Positions 25,259 to 36,343 of a stretch of 56,628 nt of DNA are shown here, piece by piece. The notes below the pieces were generated by a model. That model searched no databases, was not told the origin of the DNA, and saw only the letters and a list, made by a program, of their open reading frames with translations. Source of the DNA: Janthinobacterium sp. GW458P (GTDB taxonomy: Bacteria; Pseudomonadota; Gammaproteobacteria; Burkholderiales; Burkholderiaceae_D); the NCBI RefSeq assembly GCF_002127585.1, contig NZ_NEGZ01000028.1, forward strand, positions 1 to 56,628, given 5' to 3'. How positions within the stretch are numbered: the first letter of the stretch is position 1; every line of letters starts with the position of its first letter. Made by a program: the position numbers and the translations under genes.

Positions 25259-26107
25259 ATGTTTGCCACGCCCGTCCCCGCCCGCCTGTCGCCACCACGT
25301 TTGCGCCATCTTGCCTTGCGCAGCGTCATGATGCTGGGCGTCATGGGCATTGCCACGGCCGCCGCCACGGCGCGGGCGGAACCGTCGCCCGCCCTGGACC
25401 GCGTCAGCATCTCGGTAGGCGCTTTTTCGGCCGAGCCGCGCATCAATATCGGCGCCGACACGCAGTTTGGCCGCATCGACGCGCCCGAATCCAAGCAGAG
25501 CCACACCACGATTCCCCGCGTAAAAGCGGACTTGCTGATCGGCGACCGCCACGGCCTGGCATTCGACTACTACCGCTACGACAAATCCTACACGCCGACG
25601 CTCACCGGCGAAACCATCATCAATGGCCAGCCCGTCACGGGCACGGCCACGGCGAACGCCGATCTGAAGCTGGACCTGGCCAAGCTGGCCTACAAATGGT
25701 GGCTCGGCAGCGGCAACGACACCTTCGGCATCGGCCTGGGCGCCGCCTACTACCATGCCAGCCTGAACGGCACGGCCACCGGCGTCGTCAATGGCGAGAC
25801 GGCCACGGCGCGCGATTCCATCGGCGAGCACGCGTTCGCGCCGCTGCTGGAAGTGGGCTGGCGCCACGCCTTCACGCCGGACTTGCGCATGTACGCGGAA
25901 GCGTCGGGCATCAAGAAAAACGGCGGGCGCATCAACGGCCACATCTACGGCGGCAATATCGGCGTGGAATGGTTTCCGTTCAAGAACATCGGCTTCGTGG
26001 CCGACTACGGCATCTCGAAAATCAAGCTACGCCGCGACAGCGAACGCAGCGCGGACCTGAACGTGCGCCTGACGGGCCCCTCCGCCTATGTCAAGGTCCG
26101 CTTCTAA
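25259..26107 (+). CDS. Outer-membrane beta-barrel protein
   Basis: A 282-residue protein with a long, basic signal peptide (to about ATARA|E). The mature part is made of alternating amphipathic strands with short turns and ends SAYVKVRF, a typical BamA-recognised terminal strand. Examples of strands are DRVSISVGAF, HGLAFDYYRY and WLGSGNDTFGIGLGAAYY. Length fits an 8-12-stranded small barrel. GAGGAG precedes the ATG at 25259. Longer in-frame starts would read through the divergent promoter region. Ligand or role unknown. Confidence 0.82.
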   Translation: MFATPVPARLSPPRLRHLALRSVMMLGVMGIATAAATARAEPSPALDRVSISVGAFSAEPRINIGADTQFGRIDAPESKQSHTTIPRVKADLLIGDRHGLAFDYYRYDKSYTPTLTGETIINGQPVTGTATANADLKLDLAKLAYKWWLGSGNDTFGIGLGAAYYHASLNGTATGVVNGETATARDSIGEHAFAPLLEVGWRHAFTPDLRMYAEASGIKKNGGRINGHIYGGNIGVEWFPFKNIGFVADYGISKIKLRRDSERSADLNVRLTGPSAYVKVRF

Positions 26108-26113
26108 GGCAGC

Positions 26114-26623
26114 TCAGGCCGCCGGTTTCAGCAAAGTCAGCTGGAACTGCGGCAAGTCCGGATCCTCGTACGCCTCGATCCTGGCAAACGGCAGGCACGC
26201 AAGCGCCTGCCGCCAGAATGCCTGCGCTGCGGCATCGGCGCGGAACACTGCCACCATCCACGTGTGCGCGCTGCCCAGCAGTACCCGGCGCACCACTTCC
26301 AGGGCCACGCCCCGGCGCCGGTATTTTTTCAGAATAAAAAAGTCGCTGAACTCCCGCACCGGCAACGCGCCCGCGGTGGCCGGCTCCGTCATGTAAAAAC
26401 CCGCCAGTTCGCCATCGACCTCGATCCAGTGCGCCGTGTGGCCCGCTGCATGCACATACGACGCCAGGCCCGCATCGCACACATCGTAGCGGCCGTCGGC
26501 CAGCACGTCTTCGCCGCTCCAGGCGCTATTGTCGTAACAGTACAGCTGGAACAGCCGGGCCAATACCGCCTCTTCGCCAGGGGCAATGGGGCGCAAGGCG
26601 ATGAGCTTGTTTATTGCATGCAT
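26114..26623 (-). CDS. GNAT-family acetyltransferase
   Basis: A 169-residue protein with GNAT features: the beta4 strand GELAGFYMTEP, the acetyl-CoA loop ILKKYRRRGVALEVVRRVL (R-R-x-G-V-A), and the C-terminal AAQAFWRQAL segment. It belongs to the branch annotated only as GNAT family; the substrate is unknown. Convergent with the outer-membrane barrel gene (six bases between stops) and not obviously in an operon. Confidence 0.82.
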   Translation of the reverse strand: MHAINKLIALRPIAPGEEAVLARLFQLYCYDNSAWSGEDVLADGRYDVCDAGLASYVHAAGHTAHWIEVDGELAGFYMTEPATAGALPVREFSDFFILKKYRRRGVALEVVRRVLLGSAHTWMVAVFRADAAAQAFWRQALACLPFARIEAYEDPDLPQFQLTLLKPAA

Positions 26624-26707
26624 GATGAACTTTCCCGCGCGGTGGCGTTGATCCAGTCTGCGATCTTATCACCCCGGCATCCGTGCAATGAAACCTTGAT
26701 GCAAAGC

Positions 26708-26744
26708 AAACAGGCGGCGCATTCCATGAGTGCGCCGCCTGTTT
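26708..26744 (-). terminator. Hairpin terminator of the acetoin reductase gene
   Basis: A 14-bp perfect stem (26708-26721 with 26731-26744) around a 9-nt loop, lying 20 bp past the SDR stop on the minus strand. The T-tract is short (TTT followed by mixed bases). Confidence 0.75.
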
Positions 26745-26763
26745 CTTATGCGCGGTCAATACA

Positions 26764-27543
26764 TCAGCGGTATACGAGGCCACCATCGATCAGCGGCGCC
26801 TGGCCCGTCATGTAGTCGGAATCCGGCCCCGCCAGGAAGGAGACCAGGCCCGCCACGTCGTCGGGCGTCTCGGCGCGTCCCAGCGCAATGCCGTCCACGT
26901 ATTTTTTATACGTCGCCCCCAGCTCGGCGCCCGTCACTTCGGCCATGCGCTTGTCGATCTCGACCCACATGTCGGTGCCGACGACGCCTGGGCAATACGC
27001 GTTGACGGTGATGCCGTCGGCGGCCAGCTCCCTGGCCGCCGCCTGCGTCAGCGCGCGCACGGCAAACTTGGTGGCCGAGTACACGCCCAGCAGGGCAAAG
27101 CCGTCATGCCCGGCGATGGAACAGGCATTGATGATCTTGCCCTTCTGCCGGCGCTTCTTGAAAGTCCTGGCGGCCGCCTGGATGCCCCAGAGCGTTCCTT
27201 GCACATTGATGCGCATGATGCGGTCGACCTCTTCCGGCGTAACATCGAGCAAGGGCTGCACTTGCGCGATGCCGGCATTGTTGACGATGATGTCGAAGCC
27301 GCCCAATTGCTTCTCGGCAAACGCCACCGCTTCAGTGACCTGATCGAGTTGCGACACGTCGGCAATGAAGGTGACGGCGCGGCGTCCCAGCGCGCGCACT
27401 TCGGCGGCGGCCGTGTCCAGCTTCTCCTGGTGCAGGTCGACCAGCGCGATATCGGCGCCATCCTTGGCCAGGCGCAAGGCGATGGCCTTGCCGATGCCTT
27501 GCGCGGCACCCGTGACCAGTGCGACTTTTCCGGAAATACCCAT
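26764..27543 (-). CDS. budC: Acetoin (diacetyl) reductase / 2,3-butanediol dehydrogenase, SDR family
   Basis: A 259-residue short-chain dehydrogenase. It shows the NAD-binding TGAAQGIG (near 14-21), D at the end of beta2, NNAG, and the active-site Ser/Tyr/Lys in [10 protein letters not shown]...VYSATK. The run [20 protein letters not shown] is very like the BudC/acetoin reductase subfamily, which interconverts diacetyl, acetoin and 2,3-butanediol. Start MGISGKV has GGAA upstream. No acetolactate synthase or decarboxylase gene is adjacent, so assignment to acetoin metabolism rests on sequence similarity alone. Confidence 0.85.
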   Translation of the reverse strand: MGISGKVALVTGAAQGIGKAIALRLAKDGADIALVDLHQEKLDTAAAEVRALGRRAVTFIADVSQLDQVTEAVAFAEKQLGGFDIIVNNAGIAQVQPLLDVTPEEVDRIMRINVQGTLWGIQAAARTFKKRRQKGKIINACSIAGHDGFALLGVYSATKFAVRALTQAAARELAADGITVNAYCPGVVGTDMWVEIDKRMAEVTGAELGATYKKYVDGIALGRAETPDDVAGLVSFLAGPDSDYMTGQAPLIDGGLVYR

Positions 27544-27828
27544 TTGCGTTCCTTTCAATACAGGGAAAAAGACTTGCAAAACCGGTCCGGCGCAGCGGCG
27601 CCCGCGGCCGGTTCCGCAGCATAGAGACGCGTCAGCCTACCTGAAACTGGCATTTGGCCGCCGCTTGAAACGTGCGCAGCCCAAAAAAAGTACATGGATC
27701 AAGAAAGGTGGAAAAACCGTCCTCGATGCGGCCATGCGCGCTGGCGTACAGGCGCCTGGCAGCCGCCGGCGTAAGATGGGCGGCAGCACCATCGCCTGCC
27801 TGTCAATCCACGTGCAAAGGAAATTCAT

Positions 27829-28245
27829 ATGCCGCGTCGTCACCTGTCCCTCCGCGCCAGCCTGCTGCTGGCGGCCCTCGTGTTTGCCACGCCCGCCTGG
27901 AGCGCCGATCCTGTCCACAAGGAAACAGTGGAATTGACGGCAGGCCAAGCCGCGTACAGCGTGAAAGGCAAGATCAAGGGCTACGCCACGGCCGAATACA
28001 CGGTCACGGGCAAGGCGGGACAGACCCTCAGCGTCAAGCTGAAAACCAATCAGGCGTCGAATTACGTCAATATCCGCCAGGCCGGCCAGGAGGAAGCGCT
28101 GTTCGTCGGTGCGCGCAGCGGCAACAGCTTCCAGGGGGCGCTGCCAGCCGATGGCGCGTACACGGTGCAGGTGTATCTGATGCGCAATGCGGCGCGCAGG
28201 AATGCCGTGGCCAGCTACAGCCTGGAAATGCGCTTGCGCGATTAA
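27829..28245 (+). CDS. Secreted small beta-sandwich protein (PPC/lysozyme-inhibitor-like)
   Basis: A 138-residue exported protein with signal peptide (cleavage near AWSA|D) and one beta-rich domain. Conserved-looking segments are GKIKGYATAEYTV, GQTLSVKLKTNQASNYVNI and DGAYTVQVYLMRNAARR. These resemble a periplasmic family variously annotated as g-type lysozyme inhibitor or 'DNA breaking-rejoining protein'; I hold the inhibitor role as possible only. AAGGAA lies eight bases before the ATG. Its stop codon interlocks with the stop of the convergent DUF1203 gene (TTAA at 28242-28245). Confidence 0.72.
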   Translation: MPRRHLSLRASLLLAALVFATPAWSADPVHKETVELTAGQAAYSVKGKIKGYATAEYTVTGKAGQTLSVKLKTNQASNYVNIRQAGQEEALFVGARSGNSFQGALPADGAYTVQVYLMRNAARRNAVASYSLEMRLRD

Positions 28246-28724
28246 GCCAGGGACAGGCCAACGCGGTCGATGCGGCCCGCATAACAGCCCCGCTTGGCAT
28301 TGTGGACGTGGATATAACTGACGTCCGCATTGCCGAATAATCGTGCAATGACGGCCTCGATGGCGGTGCCTTCCACCACCTCGGCATCGAGCATCATGCC
28401 ATCGGCGCAATAGGCGCGCAGCGACAACAGACGCAGCCGCATCGATTCCGGCACCTGGTTGACGGCATCGTACGCTTGCGTGGCCCCCTCGCGGACAAAA
28501 ATGGCGTGGCAAGCCCGGTAGGGCGTCATGGCCGGCTGGCACACATGATTCAACAACAGCACGGTTTCGCCCAGCGCGGCTTCCACCATTTCTATACGGT
28601 CAGGAAATCCGGGATGCTGGTCGACCACATGGCGCCGCATGCCGCGCGCCGCCAGCTCGGCATCGGATAAAGCAAAAAAAGGCAGAAAAGGTTCGGGCGA
28701 CAGCCCCGTGATGCGAAAATCCAT
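28242..28724 (-). CDS. DUF1203 family protein
   Basis: A 160-residue cytoplasmic protein with the DUF1203 pattern: FRITGLSPEPFLPFFALSD at the start, then PGFPDRIEMVEAALGETVLLLNH, PYRACHAIFVREGA, LLSLRAYCADGMMLDAEVV and YIHVHNAKRGCYAGRIDRV. The function of the family is unknown. Conserved His and Cys residues near the end (HVHNAKRGCY) could be catalytic or metal-binding. Start 28724 is set by GGAGAA. The stop overlaps that of the convergent secreted protein gene. Confidence 0.88.
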   Translation of the reverse strand: MDFRITGLSPEPFLPFFALSDAELAARGMRRHVVDQHPGFPDRIEMVEAALGETVLLLNHVCQPAMTPYRACHAIFVREGATQAYDAVNQVPESMRLRLLSLRAYCADGMMLDAEVVEGTAIEAVIARLFGNADVSYIHVHNAKRGCYAGRIDRVGLSLA

Positions 28725-28845
28725 GCGGTTCTCCTGCGTCGTCAACACTGCCATCAGACCAGCATCGGAACTGCGCCGCCATCCGTTTCTTGCTGTGGAA
28801 TGTGACGATCCGACCCGGATGGCCTTCTGCAGCCCCTGCCCGTAA

Positions 28846-28879
28846 AAAAAGCCTGCTTCACGGATGAAGCAGGCTTTTT
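28846..28879. terminator. Bidirectional terminator after ssb
   Basis: A 15-bp perfect stem (28846-28860 with 28865-28879) flanked by A and T runs, loop CGGA. It sits 39 bp past the ssb stop on the minus strand. Confidence 0.92.
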
Positions 28880-28917
28880 ATCGGCAGTCTCTGACGGCAG
28901 GCGTCGGAACGGCGTGC

Positions 28918-29427
28918 TTAGAACGGAATATCGTCATCCATGTCCGAGAAATTCGGCGCTGGCTTCGGTGCCGGGCGTGGCGCCGGTGCCGGGGCTGGAC
29001 GCGGGGCCGGCGCCTGGCGCGGGGCCGGGGCTTCGTAGCCGCCGCCACCGCCGTAGCTGTCATCGCCGCCGGCATCGCCGCCGCCCATGCCGGAACGGCC
29101 GCCCAGCATTTGCATCTGTTCCGCGATGATGTCGGTTGCGTACTTCTCGACGCCGTCCTTGTCCGTGTATTTACGCGTTTGCAAACGGCCTTCGACGTAG
29201 ACGGAGGAGCCTTTTTTCAGGTACTGGCCGACGATTTCCGCCAGGCGGCCGAAGAACGAGATACGGTGCCACTCTGTCAATTCTTTTTGTTCGCCCGTGT
29301 TGCGGTCCTTCGATTTGTACGAAGTGGCCACGGCGATGTTGGCGATCGCGTCGCCGCTAGGCATGTAGCGGATTTCCGGGTCACGGCCCAGATTGCCGAC
29401 GATGATGACTTTGTTGACTGATGCCAT
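28918..29427 (-). CDS. ssb: Single-stranded DNA-binding protein
   Basis: A 169-residue SSB. The OB fold (1-110) begins [22 protein letters not shown] split in the usual way, with [15 protein letters not shown] and [15 protein letters not shown] Gly-rich then Pro/Ala-rich linker follows ([13 protein letters not shown] repeats), and the acidic tail DMDDDIPF recruits repair and replication partners. Divergent from uvrA with a shared control region carrying a LexA box at 29598-29617. Proline-rich linker length is greater than in E. coli but typical of betaproteobacteria. Confidence 0.97.
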   Translation of the reverse strand: MASVNKVIIVGNLGRDPEIRYMPSGDAIANIAVATSYKSKDRNTGEQKELTEWHRISFFGRLAEIVGQYLKKGSSVYVEGRLQTRKYTDKDGVEKYATDIIAEQMQMLGGRSGMGGGDAGGDDSYGGGGGYEAPAPRQAPAPRPAPAPAPRPAPKPAPNFSDMDDDIPF

Positions 29428-29597
29428 GAATAACTCCTGATGAACGGCTGCGGGAGCCGGAGTCCCGCGCGTGAGATTTTTTTACCAAACGACGATTATA
29501 AGCGACCACGCGGCGCAAAGCATCCGCTTTCTAACGAACGCCGGCTACCGTGCGGCAACACGTTTTTTTCACGGCAGGTGAAAACAAGAAACTTGAA

Positions 29598-29617
29598 TAC
29601 TGGTATTATATACAGTG
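29598..29617. promoter_or_regulatory. LexA (SOS) box in the ssb-uvrA intergenic region
   Basis: TACTGGTATTATATACAGTG fits the LexA operator CTGT-N8-ACAG with one mismatch (CTGG in the left half) and an AT-rich centre. On the minus strand a TATAAT (29605-29610) overlaps the box. It lies 171 bp from ssb and 192 bp from uvrA. The rest of the 381-bp gap (29428-29808) holds no gene or other clear site. E. coli shares a LexA box between the same two genes. Confidence 0.8.
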
Positions 29618-29808
29618 TTTAAACGTCTGCACGCATCTGTATCAAACTTTGCCGGGGCACGTTCAGCTGGCGGCGCAATCCGCCCGTGACTGCCTCAGGC
29701 ATGCAGAGCAAAACCCGGCTATAGTAACAGGTTGACCCGTTGCGGCTCCTCATCTGGCAGTTCCCGCAATGCGCCGGCCGCACCACTCACTGAAAGCAAG
29801 GCAATCAC

Positions 29809-32658
<2,850 letters not shown>

Positions 32659-32675
32659 GCGGCGCCTCCCTCTCA

Positions 32676-32710
32676 ATCCCCCGGCCAATGGTCTTGCCCG
32701 GGGGATTTTT
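32676..32710 (+). terminator. Terminator of uvrA
   Basis: A 9-bp stem (32676-32684 with 32698-32706), 13-nt loop and a T-run ending at 32710, 18 bp past the uvrA stop. Confidence 0.88.
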
Positions 32711-32761
32711 CTATGGGAAACTATCTTGCTCGGCAATCAAGCCGCTTCTTCAAGAGAGACC

Positions 32762-33940
32762 ATGCAAACCAGACCATCGCCATTCAGCTGGACCCGCTGC
32801 ATGGCACTGGCGTGCTTGCTGCTGCCGGGCAGTGTACTGGCCTGTTCCTGCACGGGAGATGAGCCAGGAAAATTCCTGCATGCAACACCTGCGACCAGCG
32901 CAGGCCCCGCGACCATCAGCCTGCCGGCCAATGCGCGCGGTGTCCTGTTTCTGCCTGAAACTTATCCGGAATACGTGCTCAGGGATGAAGGAAGGTATAG
33001 CATTGTCAGGCAACCCATCGCCCTGTCCACAAAGAATTTTCGTATCCAGGAGCATGGTTTGGGTCGAAAACTGACACCGGTCGTGGTACGGCTACGCGTG
33101 GAAAAGCAAATGGGGCAACAACTGCAAGGCTATTATCTGGCGAGCCCGGAAATGCAGCAATGCACCGGCCAGAAAAACGCTTCCCTGCCGATATGCCGCA
33201 GCTTGAACGCCGTGGACTCAGACTGGAGCGCACCGAAGCAACAACAAACTGGCGACAAGATCAAGCGCTTCGCCATGCAGCAGGGCTTGCGCGACATCAG
33301 CGAAGAAGTCGATGCAGCCTACGGCTTGTATCGGATCGAAGCCCGCGAGGGCTTCAAGCCTGGTAAACAATATGATATTGAGTACCACGATGGCGCACGG
33401 CGCCTGAAACTTGCCTTGCGCATGGAATCCCTACCGTTGAGTCTGAACCAGCCCGCCCCGTTTGCGATCCATCCGCAGGGGCCACCGGGACGTGAAATCC
33501 TGCCCGTGACGAGCAACGACGGCAGCTGCGGCAGGCGGATCAAGGTAGCGACCCAGCCATTGCGCCTGGCACTGCCGCCGTCCTACGAGCGGCATGCCTC
33601 ATTGCTGCTATATTTCATGCAGCAAAAATTACAGCAGGCAGATCAACAACACATGGCGGCGGCAGGACAATTTACTCCATTTCATTATTGGCCGGCGCTG
33701 TGCACCAGTATTGCCTATGGTGGCAGCTTTCATGGCGAAGGACGCGAACTGGCAATCGGTGATTGCCAGTCGCCCGCGCCACGCCAGGTGAAAGCGTTTG
33801 CCGGCGTGCTGGAAGTAGAGGACCGCCTGCACGAAACGACGCTACTGCCGGTATCCTTTCCGGCAGCAAAACCTGGCCAATGCCCGAAAGTGAAAGATGA
33901 CGTAAATCTGCGCTATTTCGTGCCGACCATGTTTCGCTGA
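32762..33940 (+). CDS. Exported protein of unknown function, possible lipoprotein
   Basis: A 392-residue protein. The signal peptide ends LLLPGSVLACSC; the Cys after VLA could be a lipobox Cys, though a plain signal peptidase site is possible. The mature part has several Cys (SCTGD, QQCTGQ, PICRS, GSCGRR, ALCTS, GDCQS, GQCPK), suggesting disulfides in the periplasm. No known domain was recognised; EGFKPGKQYDIEY hints at Ig-like beta structure. It is visibly lower in GC than its neighbours. It lies between two strong terminators, so is a single-gene unit. Confidence 0.72.
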   Translation: MQTRPSPFSWTRCMALACLLLPGSVLACSCTGDEPGKFLHATPATSAGPATISLPANARGVLFLPETYPEYVLRDEGRYSIVRQPIALSTKNFRIQEHGLGRKLTPVVVRLRVEKQMGQQLQGYYLASPEMQQCTGQKNASLPICRSLNAVDSDWSAPKQQQTGDKIKRFAMQQGLRDISEEVDAAYGLYRIEAREGFKPGKQYDIEYHDGARRLKLALRMESLPLSLNQPAPFAIHPQGPPGREILPVTSNDGSCGRRIKVATQPLRLALPPSYERHASLLLYFMQQKLQQADQQHMAAAGQFTPFHYWPALCTSIAYGGSFHGEGRELAIGDCQSPAPRQVKAFAGVLEVEDRLHETTLLPVSFPAAKPGQCPKVKDDVNLRYFVPTMFR

Positions 33941-33943
33941 ACC

Positions 33944-34000
33944 CAAAAAGCCACAAAAAAAACGGCGCGGATTGCTCATGCAATCCGCGCCGTTTCTCTT
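33944..34000. terminator. Strong bidirectional terminator
   Basis: A 15-bp perfect stem (33961-33975 with 33980-33994), loop TCAT, flanked by an A-run on the left and a T-rich run on the right. Serves the exported-protein gene on the plus strand. Confidence 0.93.
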
Positions 34001-34012
34001 TTTGCTAGCACC

Positions 34013-34063
34013 CCAGTCATTGCCGGCGTGTCATTTATCGCACGCCAGTCTTTGCCGGCGTGT
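34013..34063. repeat. Short direct repeat pair
   Basis: CCAGTCATTGCCGGCGTGT (34013-34031) recurs as CCAGTCTTTGCCGGCGTGT (34045-34063), 32 bp apart, with one mismatch. It lies between the terminator and repeat copy 4. Role unknown. Confidence 0.6.
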
Positions 34064-34085
34064 TTCTCCCCCACTACAACTCTCC

Positions 34086-34129
34086 ACACCTGACAAGCTG
34101 CTGCGCGGCGCGCTACGGCAGTCAGGTGT
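34086..34129. repeat. Intergenic palindromic repeat, copy 4 (minimal form)
   Basis: A 44-bp element with perfect 9-bp terminal arms ACACCTGAC (34086-34094) and GTCAGGTGT (34121-34129). The core CTGCTGCGCGGCGCGCTACGG joins the left block (CTGCGCGGCGCG) of copies 1-3 directly to the right block (GCTACGG). It looks like an internally deleted copy. It lies just past the pckG stop, between convergent genes. Confidence 0.8.
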
Positions 34130-34143
34130 TGCTTAAAATCAAC

Positions 34144-36015
34144 TTACGCAGCCAGCCGCTTTTCCAGCGCAGCCTTGTTGTCTGCCAATTCTTGCGGCAG
34201 ATGATACGCGAGTTTTTCAAACAATTCCGTATGCAATTTCAATTCTTCCAGCCACGCCGCCTTGTCGATCGAGGTGATGGTGTCGAACTGTTCTTGCGTG
34301 AAGGGCAAGCCATCCCAGTTCAGGTCGCCATACTGCGGCGTCGTGCCGAACAGGTTTTCCACGCCGCCCGCCTTGCCTTCGATGCGCTCCAGCATCCATT
34401 TCAGCACGCGCATGTTGTCGCCGAAGCCAGGCCAGACAAACTTGCCCGCCTCGTCCGTGCGGAACCAGTTGACGCAGTAGATCTTCGGCAGGGCAGCCGG
34501 GTTGACCTTGCCCACCTTGACGCCCATGTCCAGCCAGTGCTGGAAGTAATCGCTCATGTTATAGCCGATAAACGGCAGCATGGCAAATGGATCGCGGCGC
34601 ACGATGCCCATCTGGCCCACGGCGGCAGCCGTCGTTTCCGAGCCCATGGTGGCGGCCATGTAGACGCCTTCGACCCAGTTGCGCGCTTCGGTCACCAGCG
34701 GCACGGTGGTCGAGCGGCGGCCGCCGAAGATGAAGGCCGAGATCGGCACGCCGGCCGGATCGTCCCACGCCGCGTCGATGACGGGGTTTTGCGTTGCAGC
34801 AACAGTAAAGCGGGCATTCGGGTGCGCCGCCTTGGTGCCGGACGCCGGCGTCCAGTCCTTGCCCTGCCAGTCGATCAGATGGCTTGGCGCTTCTTTCGTC
34901 AAGCCTTCCCACCACACGTCGCCGTCGTCCGTCAGCGCCACGTTGGTGAAAATCGTGTTGTCGCGCATGGAGGCCATGCAGTTGTAGTTGGTTTTTTCGT
35001 TGGTGCCCGGCGCCACGCCGAAATAACCGGCTTCCGGATTGATGGCGTACAAACGGCCATCGGCACCGGGCTTGATCCAGGCGATATCGTCGCCGATGGT
35101 GGTTACTTTCCAGCCATTAAAACTTGCCGGCGGGATCAGCATGGCGAAGTTGGTCTTGCCGCAGGCCGACGGGAACGCGGCCGCGACGTAATGCTTCTTG
35201 CCTTCCGGCGATTCCACGCCGAGGATCAGCATGTGTTCGGCCAGCCAGCCCGGATTGCTGTCGGACGCTTGCGCTTCCTGGTAGCCCATGTTCGAGGCGA
35301 TGCGCAGGGCGAAGCATTTCTTGCCCAGCAGGGCGTTGCCGCCGTAGCCGGAACCGAAGGACCAGATTTCGCGCGTTTCCGGGAAATGCACGATGTACTT
35401 GGTGCTGTTGCATGGCCATTTCACGTCTTGCTGGCCGGCCGCCAGCGGCGCGCCCACGCTGTGCACGCACGGCACGAATTCGCCGTCGGTGCCCAGCACG
35501 TCATACACGGCACGGCCCATGCGGGTCATGATCTTCATGTTGACGGCGACATACGGCGAATCGGACAGTTCCACGCCGATGTGCGCGATCGGCGAACCCA
35601 GCGGGCCCATCGAGAATGGCACGACGTACATGGTGCGGCCGCGCATGCAGCCGTCGAACAGGCCGTTCAGGGTGTGGCGCATCTCGCCGGGATCGGTCCA
35701 GTTATTCGTCGGGCCGGCCGCTTCTTTCGTTGCCGAGCAGATATACGTGCGGTCTTCAACGCGGGCCACGTCGCTCGGATCGGAGCAGGCCAGGTAGGAA
35801 TTCGGGCGCTTTTCGGCATTGAGTTTTTTCATGGTGCCGCTGGCAACCATCTCGGCGCACAGGCGCTCGTACTCTTCCTGCGAGCCATCACACCAGTAGA
35901 TACGGTCCGGCTTGGTCAGCGCGGCAATGTCGGCCACCCAGTTGATCAGTTTCTGTTGTTTAATATAAGCTGGGACGTTGAGTGCGGCGACGCCACCCAT
36001 GACGGGCTGATTCAT
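34144..36015 (-). CDS. pckG: Phosphoenolpyruvate carboxykinase (GTP)
   Basis: A 623-residue enzyme interconverting oxaloacetate plus GTP with phosphoenolpyruvate, CO2 and GDP; gluconeogenic in growth on C4 acids. Motifs: [16 protein letters not shown], the P-loop-like [19 protein letters not shown], and [12 protein letters not shown], then [18 protein letters not shown]. Start MNQPVMGG at 36015 is set by GGAGG upstream. GTP-type PckG instead of ATP-type PckA is the form known in several betaproteobacteria. It fits functionally with the dicarboxylate uptake genes in this window but lies 11 kb away in a separate unit. Confidence 0.97.
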   Translation of the reverse strand: MNQPVMGGVAALNVPAYIKQQKLINWVADIAALTKPDRIYWCDGSQEEYERLCAEMVASGTMKKLNAEKRPNSYLACSDPSDVARVEDRTYICSATKEAAGPTNNWTDPGEMRHTLNGLFDGCMRGRTMYVVPFSMGPLGSPIAHIGVELSDSPYVAVNMKIMTRMGRAVYDVLGTDGEFVPCVHSVGAPLAAGQQDVKWPCNSTKYIVHFPETREIWSFGSGYGGNALLGKKCFALRIASNMGYQEAQASDSNPGWLAEHMLILGVESPEGKKHYVAAAFPSACGKTNFAMLIPPASFNGWKVTTIGDDIAWIKPGADGRLYAINPEAGYFGVAPGTNEKTNYNCMASMRDNTIFTNVALTDDGDVWWEGLTKEAPSHLIDWQGKDWTPASGTKAAHPNARFTVAATQNPVIDAAWDDPAGVPISAFIFGGRRSTTVPLVTEARNWVEGVYMAATMGSETTAAAVGQMGIVRRDPFAMLPFIGYNMSDYFQHWLDMGVKVGKVNPAALPKIYCVNWFRTDEAGKFVWPGFGDNMRVLKWMLERIEGKAGGVENLFGTTPQYGDLNWDGLPFTQEQFDTITSIDKAAWLEELKLHTELFEKLAYHLPQELADNKAALEKRLAA

Positions 36016-36343
36016 ATTACCTCCAATACCAATAAAAGAAATTCTGGTCATTCCGGCAAGACAGGCAGCATCGTTGAGAGGTGGCTGCGGCTCACTGCGG
36101 GCGGGGTGCTCACGCTGGCAGGGCTCTGGGGTCGTTTACCTGGATCATGCACCCAGGCTGCAGGAACAGTTTGCGCTATAACTATAATCAGGAAGCTTTA
36201 AAAGTGCCGGCGATTGTACACCCGCCTAACAGCTATTCTCGCAAAAATGTAGGAGAATAGCTTGAGTAATGTAGTAGGCTATTCAGCATTTCCCGTATCC
36301 TGTTATTTCCCTACCAAATCCTCAATAAAATCGGCCATCCACC
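36016..36343. promoter_or_regulatory. Divergent control region between pckG and the hydroxyacid dehydrogenase
   Basis: A 328-bp gap. It holds an inverted repeat CCTGG-N9-CCAGG near 36139-36157 and a TATAAT on the plus strand (36183-36188). It also holds a perfect 10-bp inverted repeat AGCTATTCTC / GAGAATAGCT (36231-36240 with 36253-36262), without a T-tract and so more likely an operator or mRNA leader hairpin than a terminator. No gene is apparent. Confidence 0.5.

Noticed and set aside
34060..36201. A 713-residue open frame antisense to pckG
   Set aside because: PckG on the other strand is unambiguous; this frame also runs through repeat copy 4.
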